Shown here: positions 27,599 to 36,735 of the stretch, in pieces | Layout of the letters: each line of letters opens with the position of its first letter | How positions within the stretch are numbered: position 1 is the first letter of the stretch | DNA from: Devosia indica | GTDB lineage: Bacteria; Pseudomonadota; Alphaproteobacteria; Rhizobiales; Devosiaceae | DNA: 64,000 nt | NCBI RefSeq assembly: GCF_003056405.1 | Contig: NZ_PYVZ01000005.1 | Location: 62,001-126,000 of the forward strand | Direction of reading: 5' to 3' | Program-made: the position numbers and the translations under genes | Notes under the pieces: generated by a model | Seen by the model: only the letters and a program-made list of their open reading frames with translations | Databases searched by the model: none | What the model was told of the DNA's origin: nothing

Positions 27599-28966
27599 AT
27601 GCGATTGCTCATCATCGGGGCCCTGGAAGGCCAGCTTTCAACGGCAACCAAGATGGCCATGGATGGCGGCGCCAAGGTGGCCCATGCCCCCTCGATCGAA
27701 ATCGCGCTGGCTTCGCTGCGCGCCGGCAAGGGCGCAGATCTGCTGCTGGTCGACGTGATGATGGATATTGCCGGGCTGATCGCGGGCCTGGAAGCCGAGC
27801 GCATCGCCATTCCCGTTGTCGCCTGCGGCGTCGAGACCAATGCGGCAGCGGCCGTCAACGCCATCCGCGCCGGTGCCAAGGAATACATCCCGCTGCCGCC
27901 AGACGCCGAGCTGATCGCCGCTGTGATCGCCGCCGTCGCCCGTGAAAGCTCGGATTTCCTCTATCGCGATCCAGCCATGGAGCGTGTGGTCCGGATGGCC
28001 GAGCAGGTCGCCGGCTCGGAAGCCTCCATCCTCATCACCGGCGAGAGCGGCACCGGGAAGGAAGTCGTCGCCAAATATGTGCATGGCCGCTCCAAGCGGG
28101 CCAGCAAGCCGTTCATCTCGGTCAATTGCGCGGCCATTCCCGAAGCGCTGCTGGAAAGCGAGCTGTTCGGCCATGAAAAGGGTGCCTTCACCGGCGCCAT
28201 CGCCCGCCGCATCGGCAAATTCGAGGAAGCCTCGGGGGGCACCTTGCTGCTCGATGAAATCTCGGAAATGGATGTGCGCCTGCAGGCCAAGCTGCTGCGC
28301 GCCATTCAGGAGCGGATCATCGACCGCGTCGGTGGTACCAAGCCCGTGCCGGTCGATATCCGCATTCTGGCGACCTCCAACCGCAATCTGAACGAAGCCG
28401 TACGCGAAGGCAGCTTCCGCGAAGACCTGCTATTCCGGCTCAACGTCGTCAATCTCAAGCTGCCGCCCCTGCGCGAGCGGCCCGGCGATATCATTGCCCT
28501 GTCCGAGCACTTCGTCGCCAAATATGCCAAGGCCAATGGCCTGCCCCCACGCAACCTGTCCCCCGAGGCACGCGACGCGCTGGTCAAGGCGCCCTGGCCC
28601 GGCAATGTGCGCGAGCTGGAAAACACCCTGCACCGCGCCGTCCTGCTCTCCTCGGGCGACATTATCGGCCCCGACGCCATCGTGCTGCCCGACGGCATGG
28701 GCCTAAGCGAAGCAGCCAAGGCGGCCTCCCCGGCAGCCCAGCTTGCCCAGACTGCCGAAGCCATGAACCGCGCTTTGGTGGGCCGCACCGTGGCCGATGT
28801 GGAACGCGATCTGATCCTGGACACACTCGATCACACGCTGGGCAATCGCACCCACGCTGCCAACATTCTGGGCATCTCGATCCGCACCTTGCGAAACAAG
28901 CTCAACCAATATGCCGATGAGGGCGTGCATGTGCCCGAGCCCGGCGACAAGCGCGGCGCCGCGTGA
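27599..28966 (+). CDS. flbD: Sigma-54-dependent flagellar regulator FlbD
   Basis: A 455-residue activator with an N-terminal receiver-like domain, a central AAA+ sigma-54 activation domain and a C-terminal Fis-type helix-turn-helix. The AAA+ part is intact: Walker A GESGTGKE, the sigma-54 contact loop GAFTGA, and Walker B GGTLLLDEI. The HTH is RTHAANILGISIRTLRNKL. The receiver is degenerate: the acidic pair is missing (sequence LLIIGALEG) and the conserved Lys is replaced (YIPLPP), although D52 remains. This agrees with FlbD of Caulobacter, which is controlled by FliX rather than by phosphorylation. Its predicted target is the sigma-54 promoter before fliK. Confidence 0.94.
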   Translation: MRLLIIGALEGQLSTATKMAMDGGAKVAHAPSIEIALASLRAGKGADLLLVDVMMDIAGLIAGLEAERIAIPVVACGVETNAAAAVNAIRAGAKEYIPLPPDAELIAAVIAAVARESSDFLYRDPAMERVVRMAEQVAGSEASILITGESGTGKEVVAKYVHGRSKRASKPFISVNCAAIPEALLESELFGHEKGAFTGAIARRIGKFEEASGGTLLLDEISEMDVRLQAKLLRAIQERIIDRVGGTKPVPVDIRILATSNRNLNEAVREGSFREDLLFRLNVVNLKLPPLRERPGDIIALSEHFVAKYAKANGLPPRNLSPEARDALVKAPWPGNVRELENTLHRAVLLSSGDIIGPDAIVLPDGMGLSEAAKAASPAAQLAQTAEAMNRALVGRTVADVERDLILDTLDHTLGNRTHAANILGISIRTLRNKLNQYADEGVHVPEPGDKRGAA

Positions 28967-28979
28967 GGCAGACAATTAA

Positions 28980-31100
28980 ATGACCGACGTCCCGTCCGGC
29001 AAACAACCAGGCTTTTCATTGCCTTCGATCGCGAAGGTAATCGAGACCCTGCGCTCGGGCGATATCGCGCTCGCCACTGGCGTCATGGCGCTGATCGTCA
29101 TCCTGATCGTGCCCATGCCGCCGATCCTGGTGGATATGCTGCTGGCCATCTCGATCGTCTTTTCGGTGATGATCTTGATGACGTCGCTGTTCATTCAAAG
29201 GCCGCTGGAATTCTCGTCTTTTCCAACTGTCTTGCTGATCGCCACCATGCTGCGGCTCGGGCTCAACCTGGCTACCACGCGGCTTATCCTGTCCGACGGG
29301 CACAATGGCACCGGCGCCGCGGGCAATGTCATCGAGGCTTTCGGCAGCTTCGTGACCGCCGGTAATTTCGTCATCGGCATCGTCGTCTTCATCATCCTGG
29401 TGATCGTCAATTTCATCGTCATCACCAAGGGCTCGGGACGTATCGCCGAAGTCGCGGCGCGCTTCAGCCTGGACGCCATGCCCGGCAAGCAGATGGCCAT
29501 TGACGCCGATCTTTCCGCCGGCCTGATCGACGAGGACACCGCCAAGAAACGCCGTGCAGACCTCGAAGGCGAAAGCGCCTTCTTCGGCAATATGGACGGC
29601 GCCTCCAAATTCGTGCGTGGCGACGCCATTGCCGGCCTGATCATCACCTTCATCAACGTTTCCGCCGGCATGCTGATCGGCATCATGCAGCAGGGTCTGG
29701 GCTTTCAGGAAGCGGCCAACAACTACACCCTGCTCACTATCGGCGATGGTCTGGTCAGCCAGATCCCCGCGCTGATCGTCTCGACCGCCGCCGGTATCCT
29801 GGTGTCGAAATCCGGTGTCACCGGTGCCGCTGACAAGGCCCTGTCGCTGCAGTTCACCGGCTATCCGCGCGCCCTCGGCATGTCCTCGGCCGTCATGGTC
29901 GCCCTGGCGCTGCTGCCCGGCATGCCCATGGTGCCGTTCCTCGCCCTGGCCGGTGGCGTCGGCTACGCCGCCTACCGCGCCGGCAGGTCCAAGGCGGTGC
30001 GCCAGGGAGAGGAACAGGCCGAGGAACTGGCCAAAACCGCCCCCGCGCCGCAGCCCTCCGAACCGCCGATCACCGATAGCCTCAAGATCGACGATCTCAA
30101 GCTGGAGCTGGGTTATGGCCTGTTGAGCCTGGTCAAGGAAGACGAGCATGGCAATGACCGGCTGACCGAGCAGATCAAGGCGCTGCGTCGCCAGCTTGCG
30201 CTTGAACTGGGCTTCGTCATGCCGCCCGTGCGCATTCTGGACAACATGCAGCTCGAGCCGAACGACTACAAGGTGCGTATCAAAGAGGTCGAAGCCGGTG
30301 CCGGGGAGGTCTATGCCAACCAGCTCATGGTGATGGACCCCTATGGCAACCAGATCGACCTGCCGGGCAACCACACCACAGAGCCCACTTTTGGCCTGCC
30401 GGCCACCTGGATCGAACCGGCACTGCGCGACGAGGCCGAACTGCGCGGCCTGTCAATCATCGATCCCTCGACGGTGATTTCGACCCATCTGACCGAAATC
30501 CTCAAGGCCAATGTCTCCGATCTGTTGAGCTACGCCAATGTGCAGTCCCTGCTCTCGGGCCTGCCCAAGGATCAGCAGAAGCTGGTCGAGGACCTGGTGC
30601 CCGGCCAGATCACCGTGTCCGGCCTGCAACGCGTGCTTCAGGCCCTGCTGTCCGAACGCATCTCGATCCGCGACCTCTCGACCATTCTTGAAGCCGTGGC
30701 CGAAATCGCCGGCAATGGCCGCTCCGTCGCCACCATCACCGAACATGTCCGCGCCCGCCTCGCCCGGCAGATCTGCGCCGCCAATCTGGGGTCTGACGGC
30801 AATCTGCCGCTGCTCACCCTCTCCCCGCAATGGGAGCGGGACTTCGCCGAATCCATGGCTGGTGACGCAGACAACCGGCATCTGGCCATGGCGCCAAGCA
30901 AGCTGCAGCAATTCATCGGCGCCGTGCAGTCCGCCTATGAGCGCGCTGCCCAGCAGGGCGAACTGCCGGTGCTCATCACCTCACCCTCGATCCGCCCTCA
31001 TGTCCGCTCGATCATCGAGCGCTTCCGCCCGCAAACCGTGGTGATGAGCCAGAACGAGGTGCATCCGCGCATCCGGCTCAAGACCGTGGGCAGTGTCTAG
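28980..31100 (+). CDS. flhA: Flagellar biosynthesis protein FlhA (export gate)
   Basis: A 706-residue inner-membrane protein with about eight membrane helices in the first 330 residues, followed by a large cytoplasmic domain. The FHIPEP family signatures are clear: FSSFPTVLLIATMLRLGLN, RIAEVAARFSLDAMPGKQMA and IDADLSAGLID. It forms the ring of the flagellar type III export gate that docks chaperone-substrate complexes. It follows flbD after 13 bp and closes this flagellar run. Its stop overlaps the stop of the convergent DUF305 gene by 4 bp. Confidence 0.97.
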   Translation: MTDVPSGKQPGFSLPSIAKVIETLRSGDIALATGVMALIVILIVPMPPILVDMLLAISIVFSVMILMTSLFIQRPLEFSSFPTVLLIATMLRLGLNLATTRLILSDGHNGTGAAGNVIEAFGSFVTAGNFVIGIVVFIILVIVNFIVITKGSGRIAEVAARFSLDAMPGKQMAIDADLSAGLIDEDTAKKRRADLEGESAFFGNMDGASKFVRGDAIAGLIITFINVSAGMLIGIMQQGLGFQEAANNYTLLTIGDGLVSQIPALIVSTAAGILVSKSGVTGAADKALSLQFTGYPRALGMSSAVMVALALLPGMPMVPFLALAGGVGYAAYRAGRSKAVRQGEEQAEELAKTAPAPQPSEPPITDSLKIDDLKLELGYGLLSLVKEDEHGNDRLTEQIKALRRQLALELGFVMPPVRILDNMQLEPNDYKVRIKEVEAGAGEVYANQLMVMDPYGNQIDLPGNHTTEPTFGLPATWIEPALRDEAELRGLSIIDPSTVISTHLTEILKANVSDLLSYANVQSLLSGLPKDQQKLVEDLVPGQITVSGLQRVLQALLSERISIRDLSTILEAVAEIAGNGRSVATITEHVRARLARQICAANLGSDGNLPLLTLSPQWERDFAESMAGDADNRHLAMAPSKLQQFIGAVQSAYERAAQQGELPVLITSPSIRPHVRSIIERFRPQTVVMSQNEVHPRIRLKTVGSV

Positions 31101-31594
31101 GAGCCGTCCCCCGGGCGCGGCGCCAGCACGGGCGCCTCAGGCGACGGCGGGTTGCCTTCGAGATCGGCAATCAGGGCTTTCATCTCGTCGATCTCGCGTA
31201 TCTGGGCGGCGATGATTTCGTCGGCCAGTTCGCGCACTCGCGCATCACGAATATTGGCATTGGTGCTGGTGAGCACGGCAATGGAGTGGTGCGGGATCAT
31301 GGCGCGCATGTAATCAGTGTCGCCTACCAGCGCTTGGCTGCGCACCAGAAACAGAGATCCGGCAAAGACCGCAATCGCCCCAGCGATGATGGCAAAATTG
31401 ACGGCATGCCTCTTGTACATGGTCCACATGAACGCGAGCATGATCACGGCCATGACCGCGCCCATCAACAGCGCCATCCAGAGCCGGGTCTGGCTATAGA
31501 ACACATGATCGGACTGATAGGTATTGAGATACATCAGCCCGTACATGACCACGGTTGAAGTCGCGATCATCGCGGCAAAACGCACATAGCTCAT
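31097..31594 (-). CDS. DUF305-type membrane protein
   Basis: A 165-residue protein with three N-terminal membrane helices (about residues 6-24, 36-58 and 65-85) followed by a DUF305-like helical domain: DTDYMRAMIPHHSIAVLTST, then ELADEIIAAQIREIDEMKAL. The M-PHH motif is typical of the family, which binds metal ions in some members; function is not known. The ATG at 31594 is preferred over the one at 31606 because GGAGG lies 5 nt upstream of it. It is convergent with flhA. Confidence 0.85.
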   Translation of the reverse strand: MSYVRFAAMIATSTVVMYGLMYLNTYQSDHVFYSQTRLWMALLMGAVMAVIMLAFMWTMYKRHAVNFAIIAGAIAVFAGSLFLVRSQALVGDTDYMRAMIPHHSIAVLTSTNANIRDARVRELADEIIAAQIREIDEMKALIADLEGNPPSPEAPVLAPRPGDGS

Positions 31595-31650
31595 AGGGTC
31601 CTCCATAGGGTACGAAGGACCAACGCATGCTGCGTGGCTTTGTTCAGGCC

Positions 31651-32112
31651 CTAGTGGCGATGCACCAAGTCATAGCGCGCCAGCTCGTCCGCATCAGGTG
31701 CCTGGAACAGACCGATCCATTCCTCGATCTGCGCCATGGTGATGGGCGGGTTTTCGCGGCCGCGCCGGGTAACGCGCTCCAATATGACTTCCGCCGGCGC
31801 GCTCAGCCAGATCAGCTCGACCCGCGCGCCAAGGGCCCGCGCGTCTTCCAGCAGACCAATCCGCTCGTCGCGCCCCCAGGTGCCCCATTCGATGATGACG
31901 CTGACGCCCGCCACCAGGAAGCGCCGGCCCAGCCGCCATTGCATGGCCTCGATGCTGGCGCGCCGCTCCTCGTCCCAGAGATCGAGCTTTAGCTCGTCCA
32001 TCCAGCCATCCGGCTCCATCCGCACCGCGCCGGTTTGGGCCTCCAGCGCGGCGGCGCGGGTTGATTTCCCAACCCCGGGCAGGCCGGCAATGATGAACAG
32101 TGTCGCGCTCAC
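31651..32112 (-). CDS. Small P-loop kinase-like ATPase
   Basis: A 153-residue protein with a Walker A motif GLPGVGKST at residues 10-18 right after the first strand. The rest has the layout of a zeta-toxin/chloramphenicol-phosphotransferase-like AAA_33 kinase: DGWMDELKLDLWDEERR, VIIEWGTWGRDER, and a basic lid segment ILERVTRRGREN. It probably phosphorylates a small molecule; the substrate is unknown. The GTG start at 32112 overlaps the stop of the LysE gene (GTGA), so the two are translated together. No antitoxin-like partner is adjacent. Confidence 0.83.
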   Translation of the reverse strand: MSATLFIIAGLPGVGKSTRAAALEAQTGAVRMEPDGWMDELKLDLWDEERRASIEAMQWRLGRRFLVAGVSVIIEWGTWGRDERIGLLEDARALGARVELIWLSAPAEVILERVTRRGRENPPITMAQIEEWIGLFQAPDADELARYDLVHRH

Positions 32113-32720
32113 CGCTGGGTCAGCGCCAGCTTTGCCCCCAGCATCACGAAGGCCGCGGCAAAGCTGCGCCGCATCCAGGTCAGCACCGCCGGGCGCGACA
32201 TCACCTGGCCGCGAATGGCAGCGGCAAACAGGCCATAAAGCGCAAACACCACGAAGGTCATGGCCATGAAAACACCGCTCAACTCGAGCATGCGCATGAC
32301 CGCATTCGGCGTGCCCGTCGGCACGAATTGCGGCAGGAAGGCGAAAAAGAAAATGGAGAGCTTGGGATTGAGCAGATTGATCAGCATGACTTCTGCGGCC
32401 ATGGCACCAAGCCGCTTTTTCTCCTGCCGTGCCTCGACCGAAAGAGCGCCAGATTCGCGCAATGTCGACCAGGCCATATAGAGCAGATAGGCCACGCCGA
32501 GATATTTGATGATATCGAAGGCCAGCGCACTGGTGTGGAGCACCGCGGCCAGCCCGGTAATGGCCGCCAGCATATGGGGCACAATGCCGAACGTGCAGAA
32601 CAGGGCCGCCCAGAGGCTGGCCCTGCCGCCCCGTCCAAGCCCGGTTGCAATGGTATAGATTGCCCCTGCGCCTGGCGAAATGACGACGATCAGCGTGGTA
32701 ATCAGAAATTCTATGCTCAT
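32109..32720 (-). CDS. LysE/RhtB family amino-acid exporter
   Basis: A 203-residue membrane protein with five to six hydrophobic helices. The N-terminal family signature VVISPGAGAIYTIATGLGRG, then IVPHMLAAITGLAAVL, corresponds to the PGP...A..G.G motif of LysE/RhtB translocators, and NLLNPKLSIFFFAFLPQFV is the second conserved block. It would export an amino acid or related metabolite. It is cotranscribed with the small kinase gene downstream (4-bp overlap). Confidence 0.9.
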   Translation of the reverse strand: MSIEFLITTLIVVISPGAGAIYTIATGLGRGGRASLWAALFCTFGIVPHMLAAITGLAAVLHTSALAFDIIKYLGVAYLLYMAWSTLRESGALSVEARQEKKRLGAMAAEVMLINLLNPKLSIFFFAFLPQFVPTGTPNAVMRMLELSGVFMAMTFVVFALYGLFAAAIRGQVMSRPAVLTWMRRSFAAAFVMLGAKLALTQR

Positions 32721-32783
32721 CCGGCCCTCCCGCCTGAGCAGGCACTATGCCTGGCTCAAACGGGTTAGGCCAGAGGAGCGAAC

Positions 32784-32978
32784 CTAGCCCAGGCCGCCCG
32801 GCACAACGGGCGGCAGATCAAGCTTTGACGCCTCTGCCGAGGTATCAACCTCGTCTTCCTCAGCCAGCTCGCGCTCGGCCTCGTACCAGAATTCCTGTTC
32901 CCGCCCCTCGGGTTGGCCAGCCTTGTCCCAGAGCTGATAGGCGCGGTCGCGAATCTTGTCCTGCTCGACACTATGCAT
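32784..32978 (-). CDS. DUF2934 domain protein
   Basis: A 64-residue soluble protein. The N-terminal half, DKIRDRAYQLWDKAGQPEGR then EQEFWYEAERELAEED, is the DUF2934 signature (IR.RAY.LWE..G.P.G.....W..AE.EL). A consensus AGGAGG ribosome-binding site precedes the ATG. The C-terminus is acidic then Pro-rich. The family is widespread in proteobacteria and has no assigned function. Confidence 0.9.
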   Translation of the reverse strand: MHSVEQDKIRDRAYQLWDKAGQPEGREQEFWYEAERELAEEDEVDTSAEASKLDLPPVVPGGLG

Positions 32979-33083
32979 CTTGTCCTCCTAGGTCATGCCC
33001 ATAAAACGCACGCCAACCCATACAGTTGCTGTGGAACAAGCATGTGACCGGGCGCATTATGGCTGCGAAGTCGAGGGCGATCG

Positions 33084-34163
33084 ATGAAACTGTTTTCCTG
33101 CACCCATTGTGGCAACACGGTCTATTTTGAGAACGCGGTCTGCGAGCGTTGTGGCCATCAACTGGGTTATCTGCCCGATCGCTCCGCACTCGTCTCCCTG
33201 GTCGAGGATGGTGGGCTGTGGAGTTCGCCGGCCATTGCCGACGACGCCTTCGTGTTCTGCGCCAATGCCGCGCACGGCGCCTGCAACTGGCTGATCCCGG
33301 CCGAGGCGGGTGGCGACATCTATTGCGCCGCCTGCCGGCACAACGAAACCATTCCAGACCTTGCCAATCCGGCCAATCTGCGCCGCTGGCAGACCATTGA
33401 GCGCGCCAAGAAGCGCCTGTTCTATTCCCTGATCCGGCTGGACCTGCCGCTCCATACCCGTGACGAGGATAGCCAGCATGGCCTCGCCTTCCGCTTCCTC
33501 GCCGACGATGCCCAGACCAGCGAGCGGGTGATGACCGGCCACGACAATGGCATCATCACCATTGCCCTGAGCGAAGCCGACGATGCCGAGCGCGAATATC
33601 GGCGCACCAGCATGAACGAACCCTACCGCACCCTGCTGGGCCATTTCCGCCACGAGATCGGCCATCATTTCTGGGATCTGCTAGTCGCCGAAGGACCAGC
33701 CCTTGAGGCCTTCCGCAGCCTGTTCGGCGACGAGCGTCAGGACTACGCCCAGGCACTGGACGCCTACTACGCCCATGGCGCGCCGCAGGGCTGGTCACAG
33801 ACCCATATCAGCGCCTATGCCACGGCCCACCCCTGGGAGGACTTTGCCGAGACATTCGCGCATACCCTGCACATCATCGACACCGTCGAAATGGCGGCCG
33901 CTTTCGGCATTGGCGCGCGCACCCGCACCGGCGATGCCGGGCTCGACATGGCGCCGGTGCAACTCGACCCCTATCGCGAGCCGGACATGGCGCGGATCAT
34001 CGACAATTGGGTGCCCCTGGCGAGCCTGATCAACAATCTCAACCGCGCCGTTGGACAGGCCGACGCCTATCCCTTTGTCCTGTCGCCATCGGTCATCGAG
34101 AAGCTGGCCTTCATCAACACGCTGGTGCGCCAGAAACGCGACACTTTCAGCCCCGCCGTGTGA
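33084..34163 (+). CDS. Zinc-ribbon and HExxH metallopeptidase-like protein
   Basis: A 359-residue protein. The N-terminus is a zinc ribbon (C6, C9, C20, C23) and a second cysteine set lies at about 59-84. The catalytic motif HEIGHH starts at H190, giving HExxH at 190-194, and a downstream segment, EDFAETFAHTLHIIDT, provides the third ligand and active-site wall, as in the putative zinc-binding metallopeptidase family (PF15887). No signal peptide is seen, so it is probably cytoplasmic. The substrate is unknown. It is convergent with the RluD-type gene and their 3' ends overlap by 17 bp. Confidence 0.87.
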   Translation: MKLFSCTHCGNTVYFENAVCERCGHQLGYLPDRSALVSLVEDGGLWSSPAIADDAFVFCANAAHGACNWLIPAEAGGDIYCAACRHNETIPDLANPANLRRWQTIERAKKRLFYSLIRLDLPLHTRDEDSQHGLAFRFLADDAQTSERVMTGHDNGIITIALSEADDAEREYRRTSMNEPYRTLLGHFRHEIGHHFWDLLVAEGPALEAFRSLFGDERQDYAQALDAYYAHGAPQGWSQTHISAYATAHPWEDFAETFAHTLHIIDTVEMAAAFGIGARTRTGDAGLDMAPVQLDPYREPDMARIIDNWVPLASLINNLNRAVGQADAYPFVLSPSVIEKLAFINTLVRQKRDTFSPAV

Positions 34164-35178
34164 CTTGGTCATAGGGCGCCAGCGCATCCTCGAGCGCCTG
34201 CAGGTCTGCCGGCAGCTCGGCAGAGAACAGCATTTCTTCGCCCGTCGTCGGATGCTCGAAGCCGAGTTCAGCCGCGTGCAGGGCTTGCCGCCCCAGCGCC
34301 TGCACTGCCGCTGCGACCTCATCGGGCAGTTTGTTGACCTTGGTCGCAAAGCCGGGCGCATAGAGCAGGTCGGACACCAGCGGATGGCCGATATGGGCCA
34401 TATGCACGCGGATCTGGTGGGTGCGTCCGGTTTCGAGCTGGCACTGGATGCGGGTGACATCCCAGCCCGGCGCGCCATAACGCGCTTCCACGGCATAATG
34501 GGTGATCGCCTCGCGTCCCTGCTTGATGACGGCCTGCTTCAACCGATTGCCCGGATCGCGGCCCAGCGGGGCATTGACTGTCCCCATGCCTGACTGGGTC
34601 GAACCCCAGGCATAGGCGACATAGGCGCGGTGCAAGGGTCCCGTGCGCCCGTGATCGGCAAATTGTTCGCTCAAATGCTTGTGCGCCTGCTCGGTCTTGG
34701 CGGCGACCATCACCCCTGAAGTGTCCTTGTCCAGCCGATGCACGATACCGGGCCGCTTGACCCCGCTAATGCCCTTCAGGCTATCCCCGCAATGAAAGAT
34801 CAGCGCATTGACCAGCGTGCCCGAAGGTGAGCCGGGCGCGGGATGCACGACCATGCCGACCGGCTTGTTGATGACGATCAGGTTCTCGTCTTCAAACAGG
34901 ATATCAAGCGGGATGTTCTCGGGCTGCGGATCCGGATCTTCAGGGGGTGGGGCGACAAGGACGATTGTCTCCCCGGCCTTGAGCCGGTATTTGGGTTCGG
35001 CAACCGGGCGGTCGTCGATAGTTACGGCGCCGCCCAGGATCAGATCCTTGATGCGATTGCGGCTTAGCACGTCATGCGCTTTGGCCAACATGGCATCGAG
35101 CCGCCCGCCGCTCATTTCGGCGTCGACCACAATCTCAATGGGCTCGCCCTCCAAATCGAAATCGGTGTCATCCGCCAT
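34147..35178 (-). CDS. rluD: RluA/RluD-family rRNA pseudouridine synthase
   Basis: A 343-residue enzyme. An S4 RNA-binding domain covers about residues 24-75 (GRLDAMLAKAHDVLSRNRIK). The synthase domain has the catalytic Asp150 in HRLDKDTSG, NKPVGMVVHPAPG, and TGRTHQIRVH further on. It most likely makes pseudouridines in helix 69 of 23S rRNA (RluD role), though RluC specificity cannot be excluded. I chose the ATG at 35178 because it gives the usual short N-terminus before S4. This ATG shares two bases with the ATG of the divergent gene at 35177. Confidence 0.9.
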   Translation of the reverse strand: MADDTDFDLEGEPIEIVVDAEMSGGRLDAMLAKAHDVLSRNRIKDLILGGAVTIDDRPVAEPKYRLKAGETIVLVAPPPEDPDPQPENIPLDILFEDENLIVINKPVGMVVHPAPGSPSGTLVNALIFHCGDSLKGISGVKRPGIVHRLDKDTSGVMVAAKTEQAHKHLSEQFADHGRTGPLHRAYVAYAWGSTQSGMGTVNAPLGRDPGNRLKQAVIKQGREAITHYAVEARYGAPGWDVTRIQCQLETGRTHQIRVHMAHIGHPLVSDLLYAPGFATKVNKLPDEVAAAVQALGRQALHAAELGFEHPTTGEEMLFSAELPADLQALEDALAPYDQVTRRG

Positions 35179-35524
35179 GAGCAATCCTGAACCAAATACG
35201 CCGGACGCCGCCGACACCGAATTGTCGCCGGAAGCCAAGGCCATGCTGGGAAAAGCCCGCCGCTCCTTCGCGGTATCCATGGGCATTCTGTTGCTCGGCT
35301 TTATGGCGATTGGCTTTGCACTTGTCTATCGCGTCATGCGCGACAGCCCGCCGCCAGCCGTGGCGGAAAGCGTCTCAATCCCCGCCGGTGCCGAGGTGAT
35401 CTCGGCGCTGAGCACCGATGGCACCATCCAGGTGACCTTCGCCGCCGGTGGCGCGACCATGCTCAATGTGTTTGATGCCGAAACGGGCGAATTGCAGCGC
35501 AGCGTGCGGATCGGGGCGGAATAA
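35177..35524 (+). CDS. Single-pass membrane protein, hypothetical
   Basis: A 115-residue protein with a polar N-terminus, one membrane helix (about residues 34-54, SMGILLLGFMAIGFALVYRV) and a periplasmic beta-rich tail ending in LNVFDAETGELQRSVRIG. Such short proteins are conserved next to rluD in related bacteria as far as I recall, but I cannot name a function. Its ATG overlaps that of the divergent pseudouridine synthase within CATG, so each gene's ribosome-binding site and promoter must lie inside the other's coding sequence. Confidence 0.75.
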   Translation: MSNPEPNTPDAADTELSPEAKAMLGKARRSFAVSMGILLLGFMAIGFALVYRVMRDSPPPAVAESVSIPAGAEVISALSTDGTIQVTFAAGGATMLNVFDAETGELQRSVRIGAE

Positions 35525-35562
35525 GCTGCAATGGGAGCCGGCGGAATTCGGCTGAGCCCCGG

Positions 35563-36735
35563 CTAGCGCCCCTGGATTTCCTTGAGGGCTGCCAAACGGT
35601 CCGACACCGTGCCGCGCTGGGTATTGGCGGGCGTAGGCAACACGTCCAGCCCCTCCCCGTCATCGGCAAAGCGCTGCACCCGGTCGAACAGGCTCTCTTC
35701 GGGCTGCTGGGCCTGGGCCGGCGCCTCGTGATCAACGGCATAGACCAGCCGGCTGACGCTGGCGGCGATGTCATTGAGTTTTTCGCGCAAGTGCGCTTCC
35801 TCGAACCGTTCGGTCTCCCAATCGGCCATGATCGAGGCTTCCACATTGCTCACCTTGGCGCGCAGGCGCTCAAGCTCTTCTTCCATGGAGAGCCTGTCGG
35901 CCAGCAATTGCTCGACCCGGCCTTCGCTCTTTTCCACCACCTGGCTGGTTTCGGCCAAAAGGGCATTGAGGCGGTTTTCCGCATTGGCGATGCGCGCCTC
36001 GGCGGCCACCAGTTCCTCGGCGTCGATCTCGCGTTGCGCTTCACGCCCGGCCAGGGCATCGCGCATCTGGGCAATGGCGGCGCTGGCTTCGGCACTGCGC
36101 CGGTCGGATTTTTCCAGCCGATCAATCAGGCTATGCGCCTGGTCTTCAAGAAAGGCCGCCCGTTTGCGCTCGATCGCCAGCGCTGCGGTCAGCCGGTCGA
36201 TATCGCCTTCATAATCGCCAGAGAGCGAAATGCCGTCGACCCTGGTCGCCTTGGCAAGCCCGCCGCGCAGGGAGTTGCGCAGCGTCTCAACCTCTAGGGC
36301 CCGGCTTTCCAGCTCCCGATCCCGCTTGCGCAGCCGATTGCCCAGATCGGCGCCTTCCTTCTCCAGTTCGAGAATGCGCGCCCGCAGCTCGACTTCGCGC
36401 TCTTCAAGCTCACGAACCACAACGAGGTGTTTTTCGCGCTCGGCCCGGAGCGCGCCCAGATCGGTGCGCTTCTGATTGGCGTCGCTCAACTGCTCGGCAA
36501 GTCGCTTGCGCAGCGCCTCGACATTCATCTCAAGCCGCCGGGTCGAAAGAGCAAACTCGGCCCGCAACTGGTCCTTGTCGGCCCGGAATTCGGCCATGGT
36601 GATGGGTGTAGCCGCCTCGATGCGGCGTTTGGTCAGGCGCACGGCCCGCCGCCAAACCGCCGGCATGATGATGAGCGCCACCAGCCCTGCAACGAGCAGG
36701 CCCAGCGCAAAATACATGATGTTTTCGATCAGCAT
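35563..36735 (-). CDS. Membrane-anchored coiled-coil protein, hypothetical
   Basis: A 390-residue protein with one N-terminal membrane helix (about residues 6-28, MYFALGLLVAGLVALIIMPA) followed by a basic stop and then nearly 300 residues of continuous charged coiled coil rich in Glu, Arg, Ala and Leu. The C-terminal roughly 60 residues are less regular. No enzymatic motif is seen. This layout suggests a scaffold reaching into the cytoplasm from the inner membrane. I do not recognise a named family. Nothing in its neighbourhood assigns a role. Confidence 0.8.
   Translation of the reverse strand: MLIENIMYFALGLLVAGLVALIIMPAVWRRAVRLTKRRIEAATPITMAEFRADKDQLRAEFALSTRRLEMNVEALRKRLAEQLSDANQKRTDLGALRAEREKHLVVVRELEEREVELRARILELEKEGADLGNRLRKRDRELESRALEVETLRNSLRGGLAKATRVDGISLSGDYEGDIDRLTAALAIERKRAAFLEDQAHSLIDRLEKSDRRSAEASAAIAQMRDALAGREAQREIDAEELVAAEARIANAENRLNALLAETSQVVEKSEGRVEQLLADRLSMEEELERLRAKVSNVEASIMADWETERFEEAHLREKLNDIAASVSRLVYAVDHEAPAQAQQPEESLFDRVQRFADDGEGLDVLPTPANTQRGTVSDRLAALKEIQGR

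Noticed and set aside
29016..30374. 452-codon minus-strand frame opposite flhA
   Set aside because: His/Gln/Asp-rich translation without features of a real protein, antisense to flhA.
31651..32112. Zeta-toxin-like kinase as part of a toxin-antitoxin pair
   Set aside because: No antitoxin-sized gene is adjacent; the overlap is with a LysE-type exporter, so a small-molecule kinase is more likely.
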